Shown here piece by piece: positions 55,095 to 63,626 of a DNA stretch of 64,000 nt. Origin of the DNA: Lagopus muta (Eukaryota; Chordata; Aves; Galliformes; Phasianidae); assembly GCF_023343835.1 (NCBI RefSeq), contig NC_064440.1, forward strand, positions 32,247,537 through 32,311,536, given 5' to 3'. The notes below the pieces were generated by a model. It was not told where the DNA came from, did no database searches, and saw nothing but the letters and a program-made list of their open reading frames with translations. Position numbers and translations under genes: made by a program. Position 1 is the first letter of the stretch, and each line of letters begins with the position of its first letter.

Positions 55095-55550
55095 CTGCAG
55101 CGTGAGCCTAGAACAAGAACGGGTATTAAAACCAGGAAAATTGGATGCATAACAAGCAGACAGGTTTCTTCAGTATTTCTGTCTACGGGCAGAGGAGGCG
55201 TTTCGCAGATAACATCTGAAATATAATTCAGCCAATGTTAGGTAAAAACCAGTTGCGTGAACCATGAGCGAGACACAGCACGAGACAAGATCTAGACTGA
55301 CTTCACAGCATTGATAGAAATCATTTTCTTCTTGCCAAATCAAAAACGTTCTCTTTGGATGGAAAAGGAGAAATGAAAAATCATATAGAGTATAATTAGC
55401 ACGTGCGTCAAGGTATCCGATAGGATAAACTTTCGGTAGGCTTCAGTTTAGGGAAATGCTAGAAAATTTATTAGTTATGTAATAAATAAGGGGGCATTGT
55501 TAAGGAGATTTACAGAAATATTTAAAGAACATGGTTAAGCCAGCGCTTAC

Positions 55551-55660
55551 CGTGGGTCATCATTAGGTTCCCAGCCCTCCAGTTCTATTAAGCCAAAGAA
55601 ACTTTTTGCCACATCCTGTTCATTCGCGCTTCGGCAGCAGATAAAGCCCACCTTCATCAT
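55551..55660 (-). pseudogene. BIRC5: BIRC5-like exon 2 (BIR domain core)
   Basis: A 110-base exon with a TCTCACAG acceptor and a GTAAGC donor, the same length and phase as human survivin exon 2. It reads MMKVGFICCRSANEQDVAKS, then FFGLIELEGWEPNDDP, matching [20 protein letters not shown] and FFCFKELEGWEPDDDP. The first two zinc ligands of the CxxC pair (human Cys57 and Cys60) are Ser and Gly here, so the BIR fold would lack its normal zinc site. The open frame continues upstream past the acceptor to 55789, but that part has no survivin similarity. Confidence 0.82.
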
Positions 55661-56734
55661 CTGTGAGAGACAGTTCAGAAGTTCAGAACTTGACTCAACA
55701 CGCAGCTCGTGCTCCCATCGAACCGTCGCAGAGAACTTCTGGTAACGTCTTTCCCCACGGTATGTATCTACACAGATCCAGTTAAACAAGGAGCTTTAAG
55801 AGCGAGAGCTACAAGCAGGCAGGTCGATTAGTAAAAGAACAAGGAACAATCAGGTCCAGGGAGCAGGTGTCTATGTAGATGTTTCATTGGCAGGTTATCT
55901 GAGTACTTTTGCTATTCGGAGATTAGCTAGGGCACCTGTAGAAGCATTCCAATATCTGTGTATGGAATCTGCTGTAGTTAAGAATATTTATTTTTTCTCC
56001 TGGAAAAAAAATATTGCGCAAAGCCACAGCTACAGAAAAATCTTACATATAAGCTGTGTGAGTCAAGAGCTACAGTTTCCTGGCAATTTAAAATGGCATC
56101 TAGTAAAAAAAAAAAAAAACAAAAAACTGAAAAACAAGTTTGTTTTAGCTATCAAGATTCACCTCTTAGAGAATCTTTTTAGCATGGCTTAGATAAGATT
56201 TAACCTTGTCTTTCAATACATTTGCCAAAACAGAAGTGAGGTCTCCTGTTTTTAGTCCTCAAGTTGAAGGCTGCAAGGATGTAAGCATTAAATTTGCTAA
56301 ACCTAAGATGATTTTAACTTTTGATATTAGATTCAAGTAGTCGTCATATCACTTCTTTATCCTTCCCGCTGCATGTAGTCAAATAGTTTTCTCTGCTTAT
56401 CTGCAAAAAAAGAATCTGCTAGTACAGATGTAGCATAATACACAAAGTAACCATAAGTTCAGAATACAAAAAATTGAAGGTAGATGAACAAACTAAATAC
56501 ATAACCTTGTGTTTCTGAAGTTGTGAAGCTGAAAGGAGGTCCTTCAGAAGCGTCTCCAGTAGTGCAGGCTGTAGGGAGCGTAAGTCAGAGCTCCCGTTCT
56601 CCCAGGTTTCCAATTTAAGGTGTTTTCCTAATTGGTGACACACTACACCTGTGAAGCAGGGCTGCTTTAAAATAAGCGAGAACAGATGGGTGAGAGCAGG
56701 AGCGTGAAGAGTGGGAAACAAGTCTGCTTTTGTG

Positions 56735-57272
56735 TTAGGTATGTAATCATTATTTATTTGTTTTTTCTTACTGTGTTTTTATAAAGTGAAAGAAATGTGT
56801 TTTTTTTATGTATGAGTGTGTTTATTATTACATTGCATTTATAGTTGTTTTGTTGAAAATGTTTGTGAAAAGCTTATAGAAATGTAACAGTTTTGTGTAG
56901 TTTTCATAAAGAAGGTTTTGAAAGCATACAGGTTGCAATAAAAGGGGTTGAACCAGTACTGGTGTTTTTGAAGTGTTTGGGATTACTTGAATTTCAAGTT
57001 AACAGGTTAAAATCTTGTGTTGTTTGCTGATGCTGTTAGATTTTGGTAACAATGAGTTGGTAATCATGTAATATTCAGTGTGTTTTAAGATATATTAGTC
57101 AAGAAAAAGAAAGCAAATGGAGGCTTATAAGAGAAATGTACCTGTAGATGTTTACAACCGATAAGTTTTAAATGGTTTTCTTAAGGACTGTTTGTTCTGT
57201 GTGGTATTGTGCTTATTTTACAATAGTAAAGTAACGGATACAAATAAAATCAAGTAAAAAAAAAAAAAAAAA
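56735..57272 (+). other. Cytosine-poor block ending in AATAAA and poly(A)
   Basis: Over about 500 bases the plus strand has roughly three times as many G as C (for example 3 C and 10 G at 56821-56880, and 5 C and 17 G at 56941-57000). An AATAAA hexamer at 57243-57248 precedes a run of 17 A at 57256-57272. The form fits the 3' end of a retroposed transcript inserted on the plus strand, but no coding part or target-site duplication was identified. Confidence 0.35.
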
Positions 57273-57384
57273 CAAAATTAAAAAGACCAAAAAAAGTAAA
57301 GGATATCATTTTGTGCTGCAGTTTGCTAAAGCCGGCTACTATGTCTTTTGAAACAACTGCAATGAAAGTATTGAGAAAGTAAAA

Positions 57385-57480
57385 TGGTTTTCGCGGTACA
57401 AATAATACGCACGCGGGCGGGCTTCCAGGTCCTCGTATCCGCACATTACCCTGTTCAGATGCGGGGCGGAAATGATATCG
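57385..57480. promoter_or_regulatory. CpG cluster with GC-box-like motifs
   Basis: About eleven CpG sites fall within some 95 bases, including CGCGGGCGGG near 57412-57422 and GCGGGGCGG near 57461-57469. The surrounding DNA is AT-rich. It could be the remnant of a TATA-less promoter for the minus-strand survivin-like gene, whose normal promoter is of that type, or a chance patch. No transcription evidence is available from sequence. Confidence 0.25.
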
Positions 57481-57695
57481 AGGGTCAGTTACTTCAGCCG
57501 CTGCAGGGCACGTCTTTATTACAAGATTATTTTGATGTCACTTCAGACATGTGAAGTTATTTCTCTAGGACTCAATCGGTGCTTTGTTGTTGGTGTAGCA
57601 GTACTCTCGTTGTGGCTTATAGTAAACTGTTTGAAGTGGCGTAGTAACACTTGCAAAACAACAGGACATTCAGATTTCTTTGTTTTTTTATTTAG

Positions 57696-57820
57696 GTAAT
57701 GCCAACGGTGCAGAAATTCATCATTCACCACCTGGGCTATCAGTTTGTGGAGAACCGGTGTTTATTCTTTTCCCAGGAGCCGACCCTATGGTAGCACTCG
57801 TTAAGTTTGCTGACGATCAG
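57696..57820 (+). pseudogene. DNAH7: DNAH7-like exon b with internal deletion
   Basis: After a TATTTAG acceptor the exon reads VMPTVQKFIIHHLGYQFVEN, then in a different frame VFILFPGADPMVALVKFADD up to a GTATTG donor. Intact dyneins have about 17 residues between these blocks (the PPFDL...SNCCAPL region), so some 50 bases are deleted with loss of frame. The first-frame translation stops at TAG shortly after the join. The two halves match the expected dynein order well. Confidence 0.85.
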
Positions 57821-57881
57821 GTATTGTAATATCTCCTGTTGTTTTTTTAAGGTAGACGATGCGTTTCCGTGTGCATTCGCA

Positions 57882-58000
57882 TGTTTGTATAAACAACTAA
57901 TGGAGTACAAATTGAAATGCTAAAGCAAGCTCAGAAAACCATTTTGTCTCAGAACACGTTGGAAGGGGTCTCGTGGTTCTCCTTAACGGGAAGCATTAAC
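57882..58000 (+). pseudogene. Possible relic of the next dynein exon
   Basis: The exon expected here should carry the block around KMLEKAVKEGTWVVLQNC. At 57912-57999 I see fragments such as 'gaaatgctaaagcaagct', 'gaagggg' and 'gtggttctcc' in the right order, separated by an insertion and with no single open frame. This is weak and could be chance similarity. Confidence 0.25.
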
Positions 58001-58350
58001 TGTCAGATAGAGTAGTAACACAGCATCTTAAGATCGTGGGTGATGTTTGCACTTTGAAGTTAATTACGTGCATTCTTACTTGCTTTGATTATGATGGTAT
58101 TTAAAACAAACAAACTAGCAAAAAATCCTAGCAGTAGAAATCAGCACTTCTGTAAAAGAGGGTTGTTATTTCTAACGAGAATTGTCTTAAGTTTGAATGT
58201 CATAATCATCGCTTGTGAGACTTTCAGAAATTCATACATCTAACTGGAATAGTTTCCAATTTCCTGAAAAAAAGTTGCATAAATAATAACAGAGGAGATG
58301 CGTGTTGGTCTGTCGCTTACTCTAATTGTTTTCATATGCGTTTATTGCAG

Positions 58351-58551
58351 GAGCTTAACCCAGAGGCAGCACATCGGGATTTCAGAATCTGGCTCACCAG
58401 CTACCCGTCTGCCACATTTCCGGCATCCGTTCTTCAGAACGGAGTGAAGATGACAAACGAAGCGCCGAAGGGATTACGGGCAAACAGACTTCATTCACAT
58501 CTCATGGATCACGTACCTGGCCCTAATTTTTAAAACAGCTGTAAAAAACCG
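58351..58551 (+). pseudogene. DNAH7: DNAH7-like exon c with premature stop
   Basis: A TTTATTGCAG acceptor is followed by [20 protein letters not shown], then [20 protein letters not shown], a hallmark of the dynein C-terminal region in this subfamily. The frame is open for 60 codons, reaches TAA at 58531-58533 where family members have Phe, then continues NSCKKP to a GTTAGT donor at 58552. Apart from the stop the exon is well preserved. The exon that should follow (EEFKKLLYGL-type) is not recognisable before 59435. Confidence 0.9.
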
Positions 58552-59434
58552 GTTAGTAATGCGGTGGCGGCCTTACTTTGCGAAGGGGTTAAGAAGATGG
58601 TGACCACCTAAGTTAGCTCTGGGGAAAAAAGGTCGCAACTTAAATAGTTGTTCTGTAGTGTGCTCAAACTGCTTTCGATTACCGGTAGCAGAAAAGGAAG
58701 CATTTTTTGTTTTCTGCTCATCTCTGACTTCAGCGGTGGCTTCTTAGCGTGGCGTTGATGATACGTGACTTGAAAAGAAATGAATTGAAAAGCATGCTAT
58801 TTGCCATTGCAAATTTGCAGTGTTGTTGTCGCACGGGCTTTAAGCGGTTGCTCTTTTGAATCGTGAGGGCCAATGGAATTTGTAGCGTTCTTACATAAAT
58901 GCCCTTCCCGGTTCTGGCTGTTTTTATCAAGGCTCAGAAAGCTGGGTTTTTTGGATTAGATTTCTGTGCATCAGCTTATTTGACTGGAAAATATTTGCCA
59001 TTATTTATCTTTCATAGCACAGTTGTTTTAAACGAGATGTAATACTTTGAAATGTTTTCAATCGCAAACAAAGCCAACATAAGCTTCATAGGTGTCGCGC
59101 AGATGATGTGCGAGGTTGCTTTGTGACAACGTATTTTTTTTATTTTTTTGCTGTATTATTGTTCTAAAGAATAAGTGGTGTTACATAAGAGGAAAGTAGC
59201 TCAAGTGTAGTATAAATAGTGAAATATTAAGTATAGAGATCAGACTAAGTACTGAAGTAGTCGCAGACCAGGAGATCTACGCTATAAGAGGGAACCATCA
59301 GTTGTAAATGGTGGTTTGTTAGGGTTTTTAGAGAATGCTGGTTGACTTTAAATTAGATGATAGCAATGGTAACGTGGCTGTCGGGTTAAGTTACAGGTTG
59401 TGGCTGAATGTGTTTGTTTTTTTTTTTTCTGTAG

Positions 59435-59615
59435 GAGGTGCCATACAATGCTTTTTGCTACACGACCAGGGAAGGTAAGTATGTCGGCAGAGTCACTGAC
59501 AACTGGGATCGCTGCGTACTACTTAGCGTTTTGAAGACATTTTTCTTAGCGGAAGTCATTACAAGTAGAGATGACGAATGTGATTCGAGCGGCCTTTGCT
59601 GTGTTCTTCCTGAAG
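59435..59615 (+). pseudogene. DNAH7: DNAH7-like exon d, open
   Basis: An exon of 181 bases with a TTTCTGTAG acceptor and a GTGAGA donor. It reads EVPYNAFCYTTREGKYVGRV, then TDNWDRCVLLSVLKTFF, and later CDSSGL, matching the conserved YMTGE-NYGGRVTDDWDRR-FDSSGIY blocks. No stop lies inside the exon, but conserved positions are changed (Arg for Gly in TGE, Val for the first Gly in YGGRV). This fits relaxed constraint. Confidence 0.88.
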
Positions 59616-59689
59616 GTGAGATAAATATCTGAAAGTTGTGAATTTACTAGAAGCTTTCTTGGAAATAAGAGCTGGTCTAATTGAAGCAA

Positions 59690-59825
59690 AACTGCATATA
59701 TGATTATATACATATATATTTTTCTGTGTCTGTGTGCATATGTATGCATATACACATATTTATTTCCTGTATATTTTTATATATATATACATATAAATAT
59801 AAATAAATATATAAATATATAGGAA
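59690..59825. repeat. TA-rich microsatellite
   Basis: Stretches of TATA, CATATA and AAATATAAATA follow dynein exon d. They are simple-sequence DNA within an intron. Confidence 0.85.
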
Positions 59826-60039
59826 ATTTAGGGGTCCTGTCAGCTGCTGTATAGTGCTGACTGTTCATGTACAGTCTTAGTTGGGATGTGTAGTTTCTAT
59901 TTTTTTAGGTATTGTGTGCAAGTAGGGGTTCTTGTGGTTTTGAATGGTAGCTTCTGCAGTATTAAATTCAAAACATTTTTCTTTTGAGTAAACAAAAATG
60001 AAATGTTAGGTCAGGGCAACTTTTTTTTTTCAGTGTTTT

Positions 60040-60412
60040 CTGTTACAATGTTTCTAATGTATATTACAGTCTAGGGCAGCTGGTACAAGTGCCAAATCTA
60101 TGTATTATGTTGTTCATGATATTGTTTATGATGTGACAGGTGACATCTGGAGTAAACTCCCCTGGGACTTTGACAACTGGAGGAGAAGACAATGAACCAC
60201 TTAAAGTGACAGTATGAATCACAGAATGGTGGAATCATAGAGTCCCAATGTTGGAAACAATGTACAAGATGATCCAGTACAACTGTCTGTCACCATAAGC
60301 ACTCAACCATATCATGCAGCATGTTGACCATCTGTCCCATTAAGTGAGTCTGGGAATGGGACTGTATATAATTGTGTTCCTATTCCAGAAATGGGACAGT
60401 TCAACAAGAATC
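60040..60412 (+). pseudogene. DNAH7: DNAH7-like exon e split by a CR1 insertion
   Basis: From 60067 the frame reads QSRAAGTSAKS, then HDIVYDVTGDIWSKLPWDFD, corresponding to the QSRSAGAGAKS...DILGKLPNNFD region. It continues with stops at 60193 and 60202 through TT and SMN (60211-60219). The match resumes at 60371 as IVFLFQ and, after a one-base shift, MGQFNKN (the TVLVQEMGRFNKLL block). Between lies CR1-like sequence, so the element landed inside the exon between the codons for SMN and TV. Upstream of 60067 similarity continues with a small deletion. The exon start near 60034 is a guess. Confidence 0.75.
60217..60335 (-). repeat. Diverged CR1 fragment inside a dynein exon
   Basis: 'aatcacagaatggtggaatc', then 'gttggaaacaatgtacaaga', then 'tgatccagtacaactgt' and 'gcactcaaccat' follow the reversed CR1 3' end in order, with many differences. 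It is on the minus strand. Its right end is not sharp: about 35 bases before the dynein match resumes at 60371 are unassigned. Confidence 0.75.
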
Positions 60413-60520
60413 AATAATAAGGTGCCTATGTACAGAAACACATGAAGGTACATGGATTAGTGCCCTATTTCATATTCCATAATCCATATTTCATATTTCT
60501 GCACACAAGTGGGCGATCAT

Positions 60521-60648
60521 GTTCCTTCGTTCCTTCGTTCCTTCGTTCCTGCGTTCCTGCGTTCCTGCGTTCCTGCGTTCCTGCGTTCCTGCGTTCCTGC
60601 GTTCCTGCGTCCCTGCGTCCCTGCGTCCCTGCGTCCCTGCGTCCCTGC
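60521..60648. repeat. 8-bp minisatellite, 16 units
   Basis: Sixteen perfect octamers in three ordered blocks: 3 of GTTCCTTC, 8 of GTTCCTGC, then 5 of GTCCCTGC. Each block differs from the one before by one base. The peptide repeats read through it on either strand (for example VPAFLRSC) are by-products, not a protein family. Confidence 0.97.
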
Positions 60649-60905
60649 GTCCCCTCTACCCATCCTCCCTTTCCAATTCCTCCCATATTTCCCTCTTCTC
60701 ATTCACCCCTTCTGGCTTATATCCCTCCCCTATTACTCTCCTTTATTTCTTTCTTATTTCTTCTCCTTGTTCTCTCTTTCTCCCCCTTCTTCTCCCCACG
60801 CCTTTTTCCTTCTTCTCTCATTCCACCCCTCCACCTTTCCCTGTTTTCTAACATTCCCCTCCCTTTTCCTGTTCCTCCCCTCCACCCACCATTAACACAC
60901 ACACA
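60649..60905. repeat. Polypyrimidine stretch ending in an AC repeat
   Basis: Directly after the minisatellite the plus strand is almost all C and T for some 240 bases, ending in an ACACACACACAC run at about 60895-60906. It lies in the intron before dynein exon f. Such asymmetric purine/pyrimidine DNA can form triplex structures, which is an inference only. Confidence 0.85.
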
Positions 60906-60948
60906 CTTGAAATCAGAGTATTTAATTGTCTTCCTTTTTTTTTTTTAG

Positions 60949-61120
60949 GGGGAAGTATTGATGGCGGCTGAACTGGTAGAAGTGTTGAACAGCATTTTGG
61001 TAGGCACAATTCCAGTGGAATGCAGTGGAATTAAGCTGGATCAACTTACTGCCACACTGTGCGTCCTTTCACCTCTTAAATTGCAGCTCGCCCACGCTCC
61101 CCTTCGTCTGTCACCTCAAT
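60949..61120 (+). pseudogene. DNAH7: DNAH7-like exon f, decayed 3' half
   Basis: After TTTTTTTTAG the frame reads GEVLMAAELVEVLNSILVGT, then IP (to 61014), matching the KGLAVMSTDLEEVVSSIL..KIP block of the family. Beyond this the similarity breaks. A possible shifted match to the YPSLKPLGSY region sits near 61060-61095, and no clear donor is seen. The open frame runs on to 61161, but that tail does not resemble dynein. Confidence 0.75.
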
Positions 61121-61455
61121 GCTCAGCCCTTTTCTGTGCCTTAGTCATCTCTATTGACTGAGAACAACAGGTGTTCATCTCCTAATCAGACTGTCACACC
61201 ACAAACTCTGAAATACACCTTAACATGACTTCTGGTTTCATCTTGGACTGAGTTATTTTCTTTTTAGTGCTGGCTCTAGAGAAGTATGCTGTTTGTATAA
61301 GGCTCCCGCGGTTTAGTTGTTGCTGAGCTGTCTGAGGAATACCACAGAGTCACCTTTGAATGATTCAAAGGTTAAATTACTCTGGCTGTTAAGTTGCTTT
61401 CTAAATACTACCAAACACATATGCTTTCCCGTTCCGTCCTCTGTTGCTGCTGCAG

Positions 61456-61633
61456 ATGTGGTATGAAAATGAAATGCCGCCCGTCTTCTGGATTTCAGGA
61501 TTCTTCCTCACGCAAGCGTTCTTAACTGGTGCCCAACAGAACTATGCCAGAAAGTACACTATTCCAATAGACCTGTTAGCATTTGACTATGAAGTGCTGG
61601 AAGACAAGGAATATCGCCTTGCTCCAGACGATG
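61456..61633 (+). pseudogene. DNAH7: DNAH7-like exon g, open and well kept
   Basis: A 178-base exon between GCTGCTGCAG and GTACCT. It reads [20 protein letters not shown], then [20 protein letters not shown], then [17 protein letters not shown]. This is the best preserved block and the strongest evidence for DNAH7 over its paralogues. It ends with one base of a split codon that is completed by the next exon at 63167. The 61634-63166 intron holds the A/T block and a poly(A) run. Confidence 0.93.
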
Positions 61634-62280
61634 GTACCTAAACCAAGCGTAAGTTAGCATTACTTCAAAGACTCGTGAGTTCAGCAGTTCAGTTACTGAG
61701 TGTAATTAAGTAGCAACACAACATCCAGAAAGGTGCTGTTCCCCCACCAAGCACACAAAATACGCAAGAAGCAAGAGGCTACATAAAATGTTGCAGAACT
61801 CTGATTTTGCCCGAAGTGATAAAATATCATCAACACAGAATAGTTCTTACCCCTTAGCTCCCCACTGCAAATACAACTTCCAAGCACTATTAGCTTGCCC
61901 TTATTTTTTTCCAGTTACACAACTTGGAAGATTTTCCTAAACCAATGAAAGGAAAGCCATTGGCTGTTGCCTGCACTTGCTTCGCTAACCCTCGTAAAAT
62001 AAGTTGTGGATAGGGCTGGGATGCGCAGTACGGAACTACATTCTTAAACACTACTTAGTCGGTCTCCTGGCTGCAGAAAAATGAAGCATTAAACTGAACA
62101 GTTCGTAATACAATGGCTTATGAGGAAGGGAAGATCATCATGCTCTTTAATACTTTCAAAAGAATCCCTTTGACCAAGTCTTGTGAGATGAAGGCTTGGG
62201 CAGGGTGCTTGGGAAAACATCGCCCGATCAGTTTCAACTTATCATCATTTTCAAAATGTTTTTTCTAATTTTGACCATGT

Positions 62281-62600
62281 TTTTTTATTATCATTTATAT
62301 TTTTATTATATCATATATTATGATATTATGCATATTATATTATAATATATAATATTTTATTATATAAAATGTGTTATTAATTATAATTACATGTAATAAT
62401 ATATAATATATTAAATATTATTATAGTATTATGTATTACATAATAATATATATATAATATATTATTATACATTTTAATATTATATATAATATTTATGTTA
62501 TATATATTATATATATTTATTTTATGGTATTATTTTTATTATTATTTATAGTTATATTATGTAATTAATATTCAAGTTTACATATATTTATTACTTATTA
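62281..62600. repeat. Nearly pure A/T block
   Basis: About 320 bases with almost no G or C, made of irregular TATAAT, ATTATTAT and ATATA runs. It is intronic simple-sequence DNA. The intermediate order is too irregular for a fixed unit. Confidence 0.9.
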
Positions 62601-62738
62601 CTTTATTGTATTTAAAATTTAAAAAGAAAAAAAACAACAAACAAACAAACCTTTAAGTTTTAATTGAGTTAGATTTTGAAACAACCAAGTTTAACTACTG
62701 AAATACTCTTTTGAGATACCATCACATCTCCTCTGAAG

Positions 62739-62767
62739 AAAAAAAAAAAAAAAAAAAAAAAAAAAAA
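62739..62767. repeat. 29-base A-run
   Basis: An uninterrupted run of A within the intron between dynein exons g and h. It could be a homopolymer expansion or the poly(A) tail of an unrecognised retroposon. No element was identified to its left. Confidence 0.9.
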
Positions 62768-63166
62768 CAGAAGTTTGCAGTACACAGCATATGAGCAGGA
62801 CTTTACGCTGACCTGTGTCAAAATCATGCCCTGTATTTTCCATTTAAATTTTGTAACTGCCTTGATGTTTGTTAAAGACCAGACATGCTGCTCTACTGCT
62901 AGACGCTCAAACTTTCTAACTTCATGAAATCTTAATTTATAAATAAATTTATAGATTTATGACATCGTAATTATACAAAGTTTTAACTCAGTGTAAGAAA
63001 GGCTGTGTTACAAGTAAGTGTTCCGTTGTCCATTTGAAACACTAAAATTGACCGAGGCCCGCACAGTCGATCAGCTGACAGCAAAGCCTGCTGCGCTGGC
63101 TGCTGCTTTCGGTTAGAAAACCCTGCCAGCCCTCCTGTAACCTGTTCTCTGATGCAACCGATTTAG

Positions 63167-63270
63167 GGGTCTACATCCAGGGACTGTTCTTGGATGGAGC
63201 ACGCTGGAACCGAGAAACTAAAAAGCTAAGAGAATCTCATCCGAAAATCCTTTACGATACGGTGCCTGTG
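63167..63270 (+). pseudogene. DNAH7: DNAH7-like exon h, open
   Basis: A 104-base exon with a GATTTAG acceptor and a GTGAGT donor. It finishes the Gly codon begun in exon g and reads [20 protein letters not shown], then [14 protein letters not shown]. This matches the GLFLDGA(R/S)W and [12 protein letters not shown] blocks of the family without a lesion. Confidence 0.92.
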
Positions 63271-63626
63271 GTGAGTGTGTACTACGTTTTGTAACATTTC
63301 TATAGTATTATATGTGAACAAATGCTGTGGATTAAATATCTAAGTGGCTCCCTTTAAGGGAGCAACAGGCTAACGCAAAAGTTTGTAGCATCTCTATGTA
63401 ACAGCGGTACGTTTGGCGTAGCGGATTGCTACCTTGAACAAAATCAGCAAAGACGAGATGCAACAAAAAGCAAGTTTACAGGCTCATCTGTCAAAAAGCA
63501 AACACCGCTCTCAAAACTACTTAGGCCCAACTGAGAATGTTTATCACCTTTCCATTTCCCCCCCCCCGCCCCCTTTTTCTTTTTTTGAAAAGAAAATGTG
63601 AGAAGGATTATTATTCTTTGCTGCAG

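Larger units (their letters stand above)
53614..55660 (-). pseudogene. BIRC5: Survivin-like gene (BIRC5), nested antisense copy
   Basis: Three exons on the minus strand match survivin, the small inhibitor-of-apoptosis protein that also anchors the chromosomal passenger complex through its BIR domain and C-terminal helix. Exon 2 (55551-55660) and exon 3 (54980-55094) are open, keep canonical splice sites, and have lengths of 110 and 115 nt against 110 and 118 in human survivin. A candidate exon 4 lies at 53614-53775. Exon 1 was not found. Introns are present, so this is not a processed retrocopy. Two zinc ligands of the BIR domain are replaced and exon 4 has an early stop, which argues for a pseudogene, although a diverged expressed paralogue is not excluded. 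It lies within a dynein intron on the opposite strand. Confidence 0.75.
55661..57695. other. Intron of the dynein copy, upstream of the survivin-like exons
   Basis: No exon 1 for the survivin-like gene could be identified. A weak candidate on the minus strand near 56560-56680 would need frameshifts and lacks a donor. A-runs occur near 56105-56119 and 57256-57272. The cytosine-poor block and the CpG cluster are listed separately. Confidence 0.4.

Noticed and set aside
55661-55789. Upstream extension of the survivin-like exon 2 frame to an ATG
   Set aside because: The extension (DTYRGERRYQKF-type) has no survivin similarity, and a TCTCACAG acceptor sits exactly where exon 2 begins in the family.
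56419-56721. Minus-strand frame considered as survivin exon 1 (KLETWENGSSDL against the survivin TFKNWPF region)
   Set aside because: The match needs at least one frameshift, lacks the conserved WPF and CACTPER blocks, and has no donor where exon 1 should end.
60442-60948. Plus-strand open frame with FLRSCVPA repeats, and minus-strand frames rich in GTQERRNA
   Set aside because: They are direct translations of the 8-bp minisatellite and the pyrimidine tract. An octamer repeat is open in several frames by composition.
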